Assembly (NCBI GenBank): GCA_010909165.1
Contig: VJWM01000135.1
Span: 62,001-126,000 of the forward strand
Direction of reading: 5' to 3'
DNA: 64,000 nt
From: Anthoceros angustus
Lineage: Eukaryota > Streptophyta > Anthocerotopsida > Anthocerotales > Anthocerotaceae
Under the pieces are notes generated by a model. That model had not been told where the DNA came from and searched no databases. It saw only the letters and a list, made by a program, of their open reading frames with translations. Shown in pieces: positions 9,943 to 21,504 of the stretch (the stretch's first letter is position 1; every line of letters begins with the position of its first letter). A program made the position numbers and the translations under genes.

Positions 9943-12720
9943 ATGCCTCTGGCCGTCCACCAGGTAAATTCAAACCTGCAGCATGGGATTTTTGAAGATC
10001 AATGGTGCATTCCTCCACTGGCTGTAGCAGTCCCTGCCATAAATGAAGCATCTGTGCGAATTGCTCAAACTGCTTCTGATATTGGACGCCGACTTGCCAC
10101 GTTTGTTGGTAGAGGTTGTCTTTCCTGGGCCAAAGAGACTCTGCTTGTGTTCACTGATTGTAGGTTTGCTGTTTGAGGTTAAGGTGAAGGTGATTTTTTA
10201 GACACTTATAATTGTCACGTTCCTTTTCAGAAGAAGCTGTTACTCTTGACTTAAGATCCCAGTCCTCTGGAGAACCATCAACTGCTGCTGCATCTGGTAG
10301 CCTTGATGCTGAAGGAGGTGAAACAGTACTGGTCACATCCTCTGACACCAGTAGCGTTGGGATGGGTCCGGAGACCAGCACGGCCCTTAGCAATATTACG
10401 GTGGAGCGACCAAGTTCAATCTTCTCACAGACTAGCTCAGCTGTTATGGGAATCGGTCAAAATTGGCTGACCTCTTCTCCTTCATTTTGGCAAGGGTGAG
10501 CACTCCTATGCATCAAAGTCCTTAGTAACGGCTGCTTTCAGTTACTTGCCTTCTTGTGACTACATGGTGTCAGATGCTTCTATGGTGATGTAAGAGGGTT
10601 TGATATTCTATTCGGACACACGCTAATCATTCAAAGCTGGTCTTGCAACATGAAATCATGCTTGGTGTCGCCCCTGGATGGTGAAGCTTAGTTCCTTGAA
10701 GATCTGAGTCTCGTGTTCTGTCTGTCGTTTGCTAAGACGTGTAGTACATTTTGAAGCAGATAGCCTGTGAGGAGAGATTACTCAGGACAATACCCAGTAT
10801 GTGCGCAGCGTATCAGATCTTTGTTAGCATGGACATAGCCAGAAGGTGTGGAGCTTTCTCTCCACATGTTGATAGCATGCATCTTACTCACTGGGTTGGC
10901 ACGCCCTTTCATGTTAGTTTGTTGGGGGAACCCTTAGGTGTTCTGCCTCTCACAGTTCTTGTGACGCAGGTATATCTTTGAATTCACAGGTCTTGGATTT
11001 GCTTGGCGGTTGGCCTTTTCCTTTCTTAATTTTGTCCTGAGGCGCATAGAGCGCACACGTGCCAGATGGAAGCGGTGAGCTTTCCCATAGAAAGAATCCT
11101 GGCATGTTTAGAGTGAACCATGGCGCTGGAGTTCCTTGTGTGCCTGTCAGTTGTGAACAATTGTTTGGCCTGTCCATTTGACGTTTGATTGGATGGTTTG
11201 CAGTTGTTCATTTTGATCTGCAAAGTGTATGACTGGACAAGAGCAAACTTGCTATCCTAATCTTGTCCCCGTTTCTCAAAGTCCATCTGCACAATGTCTG
11301 TGTGGATAGGGTTGTGGCGAGGGTGCAAACAACTTTGCGCGGGTCAGGAGATGACATTGGCTGGCTTCAGAAGATGCCTGGCTTGCCTCCTGTGGAAGAT
11401 GGGACTGAGCGTTTTCATGAGCATCTTGCTCGAATTCGGTCAGTATGCTTCATAATTGAGAATTGGCATACTGAAGGATCGTGAAACGATGGTTCTTTGA
11501 CGGAGTGTTTGCCTCTGCAGGCACGGGGTGCATGTGCTACCGAATAATCTCGTCTATCTTCTAGTTCCTGGTATGTGGACATCCTACGGCAGGACGATCT
11601 GCGATACTCCTGCTTATACTGAACATAACATTATTTGTTGTGATTCATGACAGGTCTATTCAGCAATCACGGGCCACTATATTTTGTAGACACCAAGAAG
11701 TATTTCTCCAAGATGGGGCTTTCTTGCTACATAGCCAAGATTCACAGTGAGGTATTACCTTCAGTTTTCTTAGTTGATGGCACCGGGTGAAGTCAGTGAC
11801 TCTGACAGGCTGTCACTGAAGTGCATAGCGGTTTGTCACAGGCTGCAGTGGAGACGAACGCCCAGCAGCTCAAGGACTACATTGACGAGTTGTTCTGGGG
11901 TACAGGCAAGCGTGTTGTTCTCCTTGGCCACAGCAAAGGAGGAGTGGATGCAGCTGCAGCATTGTCAATATACTGGGATCAGCTGAGGGACAAAGTGGTT
12001 GGGCTGGTAGCTGTGCAATCACCATATGGTGGCAGCCCAATTGCATCCGACATCCTCCGAGAAGGGCAAATAGCAGATATCGAAACAAGAAGGATCATGG
12101 AGATGGTGATCTGCAAAATCATCAAGGTACATAACCGGATATCCACTTCACCTCCTTGGTCTCACTTGATTGGTATTGGTGCTGACCTTGATGGTGACGT
12201 TCAGGGAGACATGCGAGCTCTGGAAGACCTAACTTACCAGAAAAGGCGGCAATTCCTTGAGAAGTACACCCTTCCTCCAGAATTCCCAACTATCTCCTTC
12301 CACAGTGAGGCAAGCAAGGCTCCCGGCGTGCTATCAACCATGTCACAGATAGCACACGCGGAGCTTCCGTGGTTGCCAGGACCCAGCAACACCCAGGCGA
12401 CGGATGAAGTGGCTGCCACGAAGACTCTCCCAGTCGTGATCCCTTTAGCAGCTGCCATGGCAGTGTGCGCTCTCCACTTGGAACTCCGGTATGGAGAGAA
12501 GAGTGACGGGCTAGTAGCCAGGAAAGATGCTGAAATCCCGGGTTCTATGGTTGTGAAACCAGACAGGAAACTGGATCATGCGTGGATGGTGTATTCTCCA
12601 GCTAAAAAAGATGACAAGGAGGCAAATTCGGCTGAAATGTGTGAGGCCCTTCTCTCTTTGCTGATGGAGGTGAGCGAAGAGCGGCAGGACAGAGCGCTGA
12701 GAACGCTCCTGTCCCTGTGA
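9943..12720 (+). CDS. Alpha/beta-hydrolase (lipase-like) family protein, 7 exons
   Basis: Exons 9943-10108, 10231-10495, 11310-11438, 11521-11570, 11654-11751, 11842-12126 and 12205-12720 give a 502-aa frame. The N-terminal 150 residues are a Ser/Thr-rich, poorly ordered region. The hydrolase fold starts at NLVYLLVPGLFSNHGPLYF. The nucleophile elbow is GHSKGG (Ser of G-x-S-x-G) in VVLLGHSKGGVDAAAAL. The conserved QSPYGGSPIASDILREGQ follows, then ISFHSEAS, and near the C-terminus KSDGLVARKDAEIPGS and KLDHAWMVYS, which likely supply the acid and the histidine. It belongs to a conserved plant family without a settled substrate. The second intron (814 nt) is much longer than all others in the window. 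The 5' exon choice is the least certain part. Confidence 0.85.
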
Positions 12721-12961
12721 CAGACAGACAGATAACACAGGGTGCCAATTGTTACTAAGTGGCCTGTGGGAGACTAACATGTGTGTCCAATCACTCACTA
12801 ACGAACTATGGGTTTTTGAGATGTCCCCAACCGATGAAACGGTTTTCGGTTGAGGCTTCGTTATCCTGGCCATATCCAACCAGAGATCTATGGAGGCGTG
12901 AGCTTGGTTGGAGTTGCGTCGTGCCAATTCATGCTTTCCATCCTGTGCCTTCTGTCGCAGG

Positions 12962-14263
12962 ATGGCACCACCAGCAGCAGCAGGAGATGTTGATGTCGAG
13001 CAGCAGCGGGAGAAAGAGGAGGAAGAAGGGGAGGAATTTCTGACAGATGATGATCTGGTGTGCAAAATTCTATGCTGTCTGCCGGTGCCAAGCTTGGTCC
13101 GAGCTCGGAGCGTGTGCAAGAAATGGAACAGGCTGGTGACAGGGAAGGGGTTCCCGGGGCAAGGCGAGGCGGCGCAGGCGAAGGCGCAGAGGTGGCCATG
13201 GTGCCTGGTGTGCTGTCCCGTAGCGATGCACAAGGAGGCGATGCAGCACCGGGTGGTGGAGTGCTGGGCATTCGACCCACAGGCGAGGCGGTGGTACACG
13301 ATGTCGTTCCCGGAGCTGCGGCCTGAGGCGGATGTGACCATCCTGAGGTCGGCAGCGGGAACGTCGGGGCTGGTGGTGATGCGGGGGCTGGCCGGGGCCG
13401 CGCCCTGCTACTGGGTGGGCAACCCGGTGACCAACAAGTGGCAGAGGGTGGCGCTGAGCGCAGGCGCGCTCCCGCACGGTGGCGGGCACGACGACAAGAT
13501 CCTGCACCAGCTGCTGGTGGATGAGGCCACGCAGTCGTACAAGCTGGTGCGCATCTGCCAGGGCGCATCCTGCTTCCACTGGGCGGCCGAGGTGTACCAC
13601 TCGGGCACGCGGGATTGGCGGAAGGGGGCAACCATGGCGGACGACGACCTGATGCTGCTCCCCAGCTCCAGCACCGCCTCCGCGGGAGTCATCTACTGCC
13701 TGGGCCTGGACTGCAGCCCCGGCGGGTTCGCCAACAAGCGGGTGGTAGTGCTGGCGTATCATGTGGAGCAGGACAGCTTCGCCATCGCCGTGCCCTCGTC
13801 CGCGGTCCTGCCCTGCCTCTCGCTGCTGCAGCTCAACTGGTTCACGCTCCAGGTGGTGGTGATGCCGGGGAAAACCCGGGGGCAGGCGTCGGTGATCGAG
13901 CTTGTGGGCAGGACGGATCTGCCCAAGGCTCCCGACGAGCCCATGCCCATCACGGAGCGCATCTTCATCGTAGGGTATGACCAGGAGCGGGGGATCTGGG
14001 TGGGCAAGGCCGACATGAAGGTGAGCGACTGCTTCGCCCAGGAATACTGCGGGTACCTCAACTGCTCGGGAGGGGGACATCTGCTCTACCTTACCAGCTC
14101 TTCCAGCCCCTTCAATGGCGTCGTCATGTACGATCGCTCCAAGCAAGACGGCTGGAGCAGCTTGCCTGACCATATCCAGAAGACGGAGGATGTTCTGCAC
14201 AGCTTGCTCGGTACCAGTGCTTCCATGGGCAGTTTTGTGCCCCGCCTGGATGTAACACCGTGA
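12962..14263 (+). CDS. F-box protein, single exon
   Basis: An intronless 433-aa frame. Residues 9-26 are a Gln/Glu-rich acidic stretch. Residues 27-62 form the F-box (LTDDDLVCKILCCLPVPSL, then RARSVCKKWNRLV), the Skp1-binding helix bundle that makes the protein a candidate substrate adaptor of an SCF ubiquitin ligase. The rest is a beta-rich domain of the kelch/F-box-associated kind (CWAFDPQARRWYTMSF, YWVGNPVTNKWQRV, VYHSGTRDWRKG) and would recognise the target. GC content is higher than in the neighbours. The last residues (LDVTP and the stop) are encoded by the first unit of a 40-bp tandem repeat. Long open frames on the opposite strand are shadows of this GC-rich gene. Confidence 0.88.
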   Translation: MAPPAAAGDVDVEQQREKEEEEGEEFLTDDDLVCKILCCLPVPSLVRARSVCKKWNRLVTGKGFPGQGEAAQAKAQRWPWCLVCCPVAMHKEAMQHRVVECWAFDPQARRWYTMSFPELRPEADVTILRSAAGTSGLVVMRGLAGAAPCYWVGNPVTNKWQRVALSAGALPHGGGHDDKILHQLLVDEATQSYKLVRICQGASCFHWAAEVYHSGTRDWRKGATMADDDLMLLPSSSTASAGVIYCLGLDCSPGGFANKRVVVLAYHVEQDSFAIAVPSSAVLPCLSLLQLNWFTLQVVVMPGKTRGQASVIELVGRTDLPKAPDEPMPITERIFIVGYDQERGIWVGKADMKVSDCFAQEYCGYLNCSGGGHLLYLTSSSSPFNGVVMYDRSKQDGWSSLPDHIQKTEDVLHSLLGTSASMGSFVPRLDVTP

Positions 14264-14418
14264 GAAGCAAGGGAACCAGCCCCGCCTGGATGTAACACCG
14301 TGAGAACCAAAGGAACCAGCCCCGCCTGGATGTAACACCGTGAGAACCAAAGGAACCAGCCCCGCCTGGATGTAACACAGTGAGAACCAAAGGAACCAGC
14401 CCCGCCTATGAGAACCAA
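14240..14418. repeat. 40-bp minisatellite, about 4.4 units, overlapping the F-box stop codon
   Basis: Units begin at 14240, 14280, 14320, 14360 and 14400 (partial), each starting CCCCGCCTGGATGTAACACC. Units differ at one to three positions and the last is cut short. The first unit is coding to its TGA; the remainder is 3' untranslated sequence. Confidence 0.95.
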
Positions 14419-14811
14419 TGTAACATTGAGAATCAAACGATGTTTTATTGATTTTATTGTTGTCACAGCTGCAAAGCGGCTGGGTGACGAACCCACGACA
14501 CCAACGGCATGCATCGTTGAGTGTCCAGCAAAACCCCTACATGACCCTTCACAGTGAGAATCCTCTGCTACCTAAACTCCCCCTGATCGTGCAGAACATA
14601 TATTACACCCGCACTCGCAAATTCATTTTGATGCGTCTTGACGGGGGAGGTCTTCACCTAAAATGCCGCAGTGACGCAGAAATTGCGGCCAATGGTGGAC
14701 AGGCCCACTTCTGCATGCACTCACTAATAACTACCTCAACACGGTCCCTTGGGTGCAAGAGCATGCCAGCACGACAGCCGATCTTCTTGGCCGACAGAAC
14801 TGGAGCACACA
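14419..14811. other. Intergenic between convergent F-box and PP5 genes
   Basis: The 3' regions of two convergent genes; no coding signal seen. Confidence 0.6.
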
Positions 14812-17371
14812 CTAAGCCAATAGGCTGAGTGCATAAGCCATGGGCTTCACGTCTGGGTGAGGCTGCAAACACCAACGGGAAGACGAGACCCTGTTAGTTA
14901 CAGTGAGATGACTAACTAAGACACACAAGAAACAGGAAAGCTGAATCCGTAGTGAGAAAACATGCCACTGCAGAGAAACACGTGTAGTGGGGCTTCAAAT
15001 CCGGTGCAACGAATCTTATAAAAGCACCTTTGTTTCCCATCTGCAGATGCGACAAAACAGGTTAGAACTCGAGGCAATCTGGCCGCTGGACACTCCAAGA
15101 GTTCACCCACCACCAGTAAAATGTGATTTACACCAACCTGGTCACAATAATTGGGTGCAGAGAACACCGTGATTACTTTCCCACCATGATCTTCAGCATA
15201 CCCATTCTCCTGTACCTCATGAGACCTTACCAAAAGCTCTGAAAAGTGAAACCTGAGTCAGCGAGGAAGGTTCCTTATCCATTTAAAGCGTTTACCAGCA
15301 AGCTGAACCTTCCACGCACCTAAGTTGTTGTCTTTCAAGAAGTTGTGACTGACATCTGAGCCAAATGCAACTCCAACACCACGCTTGCTTGCAATGCGCC
15401 CCACACCCGGATGAGGATCGCTCCAAAGAAGCTCACACATGAGACCTGCAACGAAAATTGCCAAAAACGAGTCAGACCCAGAAGCATCCCGGTGGAAGAG
15501 GAAATCATCTGCAAAAATCGATTTCCACCTCACCACGAAAGTGTCAGAATGAAACACAGCACAATAGAGACAAACCTTCATCAGGTGGCTCCCTGAACCG
15601 GTCAATACTTCTGATGTCTGACAGTTTCACACCATCAGTGCTGAAGAGCCCACCATGCATCACAAGAACCTTGTTGTTTAAAAGGTTGGCTAGCGGCAAG
15701 CAGCAGAAAGTTTCGGCGAACAAGTTTGCCAGTGAAGCATTGTATTTGGCCTTGACTTCACCATCGAACCCATAAATCTTATTCATGCTTTTGCTCTCAT
15801 GGTTTCCTCTCGACAGATACAGTCCTGCACAAAATGTGAGCCAAGCTTAGAACTCAACCTTAATCAAAACAACCACTGCTAAGCCAACCTGTTAACCAGC
15901 GACACTCAAGTCCGGTAACTTCAAAACATGCAAAACACTGGACAAAGTGTGCTCGAAGTACAATGGCACCTGAAGGGTAGAGACATTTGAAGGCAAACAG
16001 AGTGAATATACACTCCACAGAGAATGATCCTCGGTCTACAAAATCTCCGTTGAAAAGATATGGGTTCTCCATGGATGGCAGGCCATTCAGCTCGAAGATG
16101 TTAAGTAAGTCATAGTACTGCAAAAGAGGTTTGTTAAGAATATGCAAGAGTCAAACAACATATCTGTGTGCAAAAAAGCCAAAAGACTTGACAAACATGT
16201 CACAGACCCTCACCTGACCATGAATGTCCCCGCAAACAGTGAAATGTTGATTGTCTGGAATGGTTATGTCCACCAGAGTTGGTTGTGCCCGCAGCAAAGC
16301 CCTAGTCTGCAACAAAATCTGGAAAGCATAACTGCCAACAGAATGAACAGGCGTTAGTAAGGTATTTATTCCATGCTGCAATGCTAACTGACCGTGTAAA
16401 AGGCATTATGGCCATTACCGCCGATGGATCTTTTGCCGGACTTTGAATTGGGCCATCATCTGTTTCACAAACTCCAATGTTACCTGGTCACCCTCTAATC
16501 TAGGCCCACTGTAACCTTCTTTAACTTCTGCAAAAGCAAAAAGAAATGGAAAGAATAAGAAGTAAAGACAGCATGCACAGCCAACGCGTATCACAAGAAC
16601 GATGGCGTACACAAGGCGAAAAAGATGAGGATCTGTTATCCACCTATGGAGCGATAAAAATTATCATCGATAGTTTCTTCCTCATGGTCATCACTTGCGA
16701 TTGCTTTCTCAAATTTGATCTTTCGAATTTGCCTTTCACACTCTTTCAACTTCTTTTCTGCATCCGGATCTTTTGGGAAGATCTTACACACCTGTTCCCC
16801 CCGCAACAGCCAATCGATCAACTGATAGTGGGTTCCATACCTCTTTAAGCACAAGGCAGTATTAGGATCTGCCACCCACCTGCCTAATGTCTTTGAGGGC
16901 ATCCTCAAACTTGCTCATAGACAGATATGCTGCCCCTCTCCTATAATATCCCTGGACAAGAAACAATCGTATGTCACAGGAAGGCTGCATGCAACCTTCT
17001 GCTCGAGCTGACAGCAGCATCTCGATCAAATACCTCACCTTAAAATACTTGGGGTCGATCTCAATAGACCTGGTGGCATCCGCAATAGCACTTCCATATT
17101 CCTCCACTTTAGTATGAGCAAACGCTCTATTCGACCAATACACCGCATTTTCCGGATTCAGCTTTATGGCCTCCGTGTACAACTCTATCGCCTTCTGGTA
17201 GTGATGCGCTGCGACAACCAAATCGACAAGTTGGGTCAGGACCCACCAAATTCACACCGGCATGCACCGCACCCGCAAGAATCCTCCTTGCTCACCTTGA
17301 AACGCAGCATTCGCAGAAATCTTCCACGCTTCCGCGGCGTCCGCATTTGTCCTACCGTTCGCGGCTGCCAT
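14812..17371 (-). CDS. PP5: Serine/threonine protein phosphatase 5 (TPR-PP5), 12 exons
   Basis: Minus-strand exons: 17371-17296, 17208-17039, 16951-16880, 16791-16644, 16527-16419, 16331-16214, 16117-15970, 15824-15576, 15445-15320, 15238-15138, 15040-14966, 14862-14812. They give 480 aa, the usual PP5 length. The N-terminal 110 residues are TPR repeats ([50 protein letters not shown]) that in this family bind Hsp90 and inhibit the enzyme. The PPP catalytic domain has all metal and phosphate motifs: [42 protein letters not shown] and [16 protein letters not shown]. The last intron starts with GC. The C-terminus reads [16 protein letters not shown]; the tail after MAYA looks shorter and different from the usual family ending. 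Plant PP5 acts in light and heat signalling. Confidence 0.95.
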
Positions 17372-18016
17372 GGCTCCTAACTCTACTCCAACTCACCTAC
17401 TCCGACTGATTCTCATGAGCTCCACCCCACCAGCACCAACCTCCCGCCCACAAGATGTCCCACAGCTCCAGTCCACTCTCATCTCCACTCGGACGCCCGC
17501 CCTTCCCGCTCCTGCGGATCCTACCAAAGCGCAGCCCTAATCCGAATCGAAAGACACCAGCACAAGCCTCTACCCATTCCCGCCACCAGACCTCCTCCGG
17601 GACATCAACCGCCCACCAAGCCTTGGCCTCCACAGTCCTGCAAATCAGCGCAATCCGCTCCAATCCTCCGCGCCCCGCTGCCGCAAAATCTCGAATTCCG
17701 TGCGCCAATTTCAAATGTCAACCGGACGGCCAGACGGCCTGGCGCCGGGATGCTGTGGCGGCGACAGGACGGGATCGGCCGTGCTCGCTCCTAGCGCCCA
17801 CGAAGAGTGCTCTGTACATGTGTCATCGCCCATTGGTTACTTTCTTTCTTTAACCCTAGTTGGAATCTACCTGCAGTAAACGATACAAACTGCATCTGAC
17901 CGGACATTCTGGAGACTCGTGCACTCTGGGAAGTCGTATGACTTTGGGAACTGTGTGTATATCCATTACTGTATTGTCTCCTTCGAGTTCACGATACGCT
18001 GATGCACTAGGCAGCC
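17372..18016. promoter_or_regulatory. Bidirectional spacer between PP5 and ECH2
   Basis: The start codons of the divergent PP5 and ECH2 genes are 645 bp apart. The half next to PP5 is C- and A-rich, low in G on the plus strand. No unambiguous TATA box or named element can be defended. It must hold both promoters, since no other gene is seen. Confidence 0.5.
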
Positions 18017-19884
18017 ATGATTCCCCGCATCCAGCCTGAGCTCGTGGTATCTCATCAATTCAGTGAGGTCTGTCTTGCTTGCTCCTCTTTGCAATCTCTA
18101 TCTTTTGTTGCTCTTATTGGGTTGGATGCTGACGGTGGTACTGTTGTGCATCAGGATGAGTTCGACTACACGGAAAGGTTTGGGCCATCTGTCTGTAGGG
18201 TTTTGTTGCTGTGAGGAAGGCCTCTTCACTTTGCTAATTGCAGCTTGTCTTGCATTTTGGTGGCAGGGATGTGGCGCTGTACGCGCTCGGGGTTGGAACA
18301 CCAGGGGAGGACCAGCTAGATCCTTTGGAGCTTCTCTATGTGTATCATCCGGATGGGCAGGGTTCCATTAAGGTTGGAGTGAATTGAAATTCTCCCCTAG
18401 ATGTGATTGGTAGGAGCGACGATGCAATGGCAATTGAACTCGCCGCTGTTTGCAGGTGTTGCCTACATTTGCTGTGATATTTCCAGCCAGGATGGTTGAC
18501 GTTCTTAAATCGGTTCCCGGCTTGCAGTAAGTATGTCTCTAATGGCGGATGCTTTTGGTAGTTTTTTGGGGGACCTTGGTAGTTTGTATGTGATTTCTGC
18601 CAGCTCTGGGGAGGCTTAGGTGTGCAGTTTTATGAGACAGTTCGTCACTTTTGCAGCTTCGATCCAGCTTTGTTGTTGCATGGGGAGCAGTATCTGGAAA
18701 TCTACAAGCCGCTTCCTACACAAGCAAAGGTAGTAATGCTCCATGTTAACAGCCGTATCCACTTCTTTTCTCGGACCATGCTGTAACTCCACCTTGATTC
18801 AGATCCAAAACAGGATGCGGATTGCTGGACTGCACGACAAAGGTATTTGTTGGAACTGTAGTTACACACGTATTTCTCAGCAATTGTGTGTTTATCAATC
18901 CACAGTGAATAAGGATGATTGTGGGAGTTGGTGTCTTTGTAGGGAAAGCCGCCATCATCGATCTGGAGTGCTCGAGTCGTAACCTTGATACTGGGGAGAT
19001 ACTCTGTTTGAACAGGTGGTGTTTGATACCCGAACTCAAAGCTGCCCATCGAGTGGAGACACCTTCCTGCCTTGTTAACTTACAGTGGATATGCAATTGT
19101 GATTGGTCCTAGATTTACTTGTTTTCTACGAGGAGCAGGTGGCTTCTCAGCTTCTCCAGCTGTGCCATTCTCCTTTTCATCTCGCACCCCTTCAAGAATA
19201 AATGCAGCGGCATCTGACAGCAAGGGAATTCCCAGTTTTGATGGTCCTCCGGATGCTACTTTTGAGCAACGTATACATCCCAGTCAGGTGTGATCTTGGT
19301 CCAGGTTGGGTATGGACAGTTCGGTCAGCATCTTTACGTTGGGAGCTCATGTGGCAAAGCTTGGTTCAGGCACTGTTATATCGTCTATCCGGTGACTACA
19401 ATCCTTTGCATGCTGACCCGATCTTGGCTGCAAAAGCAGGGTAGGCATTCTGCTTTCTTCTGTCAACTGTCGGGTCCCTGAAGTTGAGATTGGCTTGTTC
19501 TGATTACACAGTTGTGTGAACTCTTCTCAGCTTCAAACAACCAATCTTACATGGTCTTTGTTCCCTCGGGTTCGCTACCCGAGCTGTGATACGCTCCTTC
19601 TGTGGTGGAGAGCCATCTCGCATAAGGGCTGTCCAAGGACGGTTTCTGCACCATGTGTACCCCGGTGAGACGATCGTCACGGAGATGTGGAGGGATGTTG
19701 CAAATTCCAGGTGTGCCTTCATTTTGTGCATGCAAGCGGTGTCTGCAACGAAACTTACAACCATGAGCCTTAGTGCTGACGAAGTGATATTTGCAGAGTC
19801 GTTTTTAGGAGCAAAGTGAGGGAACGAGGGCAAGTTGTCCTCTCTGGAATAGCCACTCTGCAGCTGGTAGTATCTAACCTTTGA
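18017..19884 (+). CDS. ECH2: Peroxisomal enoyl-CoA hydratase 2 (MaoC / hot-dog fold), 11 exons
   Basis: Exons 18017-18067, 18155-18177, 18267-18372, 18456-18526, 18657-18729, 18803-18842, 18943-19015, 19113-19287, 19370-19440, 19531-19710 and 19797-19884 give 316 aa. The N-terminal hot-dog repeat has YTERDVALYALGVGTPGED and LPTFAVIFPARM. The C-terminal repeat has the hydratase-2 signature LYRLSGDYNPLHADPILAAK (catalytic Asp and His) and KQPILHGLCSLGFATRAV. The enzyme hydrates trans-2-enoyl-CoA to (3R)-hydroxyacyl-CoA, used in peroxisomal beta-oxidation of unsaturated fatty acids with cis double bonds at even positions. The last three residues, Ser-Asn-Leu, resemble a minor plant PTS1 peroxisome signal. 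Length and exon phases are consistent throughout. Confidence 0.93.
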
Positions 19885-20093
19885 GGTAACGTTCTGTGTA
19901 CATCTCTAGGGTTGTGTCTTCTCGACGTTGCAGTTTGGGGTCATGGTGGATCAGCTTAGGAAGCTCAGAAATCGGGCACTGGAACATCAACAGCTTCATC
20001 TCCTTATCACCGAAGGCCAGACGTTATGACGGGCCACGGTATAAACAGCCGAGCTAGTTGCTCTGGCATCACTCGGTCCGTGAGACTTTCAAG

Positions 20094-20285
20094 ATGGCTT
20101 TAGCTGGGGCATTATTGGTGTGGCTTGCCGCAATGTTTGCGACACTCCTCATGACCACCATTTTCTCCAATGTCTTTTTTCCTCCCGGTACTGAAGCTCT
20201 CCAAGTCGGGATCAAATTGGGCGTTGCAACGGCAACGATGGCGGGCCTCCTCGTGCACCTTTTCGGCGGGTTCTCTGACGGCTAG
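20094..20285 (+). CDS. Small two-helix membrane protein, hypothetical
   Basis: A 63-aa frame from an ATG in good context (aagATGG) to TAG. Two hydrophobic segments, residues about 3-26 and 37-58, are separated by FFPPGTEALQ. A second short frame with an ATG (MVDQLRKLRNRALEHQQ) lies just upstream near 19944, perhaps a leader ORF or another exon. It follows ECH2 by 210 bp on the same strand. Not recognised. Hydrophobicity and placement favour a real small gene, but length alone does not prove it. Confidence 0.45.
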   Translation: MALAGALLVWLAAMFATLLMTTIFSNVFFPPGTEALQVGIKLGVATATMAGLLVHLFGGFSDG

Positions 20286-21500
20286 AGGCGATAGCAGGAG
20301 GATTGAGGATGCTACATTCCACCTCACTAAAAGCTTACTAGGTAGTATTGATTTAGTCCAGCAACCGCACGAAATAGATGACAAGCTCTTTCTCGATGTC
20401 GCATACCTATTCGTTTTGAGCACCCGCCCTGGAGGGATGACTGGCTGTTTTCTTCATATTGTCTTTATAACAAACTTCTCAATATTTTATTTATAAATAA
20501 GTATGGACTCTATTTTTTGGTTCGATTTGTTTGTATGAAATAGTGGTTTCTATTTTTAAACTAGAAAAGATAGATAAAATCTGGGAGAGCAAAGTACAAG
20601 GTTAGAAAAACATGAAAATACATCAATCCTAACCCCTTTCACTTTAAATTGTTTCTACTTTTAAATTCTTTTCGTCTTCTTTCTTTCGAAGAAGAAATTA
20701 TTGTCTTTAATATTGGTGGTTAACGAATCAAGAAAAAATTATATTTTTATTTTCAGGACTGAAACTCAATACTCAACTTCAAATCCAGCCAATCTCACTC
20801 GCAAAGCACAATCTTGCCCGCCCACACACATTGCTCCACTTAGAACATTGAAGTCTATAAAGCTGCAAGCTCGCTGTTCGAACCACAAGGGGACCCAATC
20901 AAGTGAGTTTAACCATGAGTCAAATGTGGCAATCTCGTATTGGACAAAAGGGTATGTTTAGGCATACATACCCTTCTATCCCGTATGACCACGATGTTTC
21001 ATATCTCGTATTGCAAAACCTACTTACTTATTATAAATAAAAATTTATAGTTTATAGATCTTATATGATACATACATGGATGAATTTCCATTTTAAGATA
21101 CATACATATGAATATCATATGAATTTTTGCATCCCACTTATTTAGAATTAGGTCCGGTACCCTAGTTTTTCCTCATTGCATGATCTAATAATAATCTTTC
21201 CTAACTCCGTAAAAACTTTTAAAGTCAAAAAGACAATATGAAACAACTCTTACTTCTAATGATAGAAAAGATAACATAAGTAAATCAGACAATATGAGAC
21301 AACTCTTACTTCTAAAATAAAAAAGACAACATACGTAAAAAAGACAACATGAGATAACTCTTGACGATCAAAAGAAATGGAGAAGGATAAAATAAAATAA
21401 AATAAGCATAAGTAACTACATTGCATGAAAGGGTTCTCATTGTATTAATTTTTATTGTTTGTTGTACAAAAAGGTTCTAATTGTCTAACATTACTATCCA
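20286..21500. other. AT-rich gene-free DNA
   Basis: Composition shifts sharply to AT-rich after about 20460. Short imperfect direct repeats occur at 21220-21360 (agacaatatgaaacaactct and variants). No coding signal. Confidence 0.6.
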
Positions 21501-21504
21501 AGCT

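Noticed and set aside
12511-14350. Long minus-strand ORFs opposite the F-box gene (up to 426 codons)
   Set aside because: They are shadows of a GC-rich coding gene, of low complexity and without domain-like sequence; the plus strand has a clear F-box protein.
19553-19573. An intron at ATG|gtcttt in ECH2
   Set aside because: Reading straight through gives HGLCSLGFATRAV in frame, exactly what the family needs, so there is no intron.
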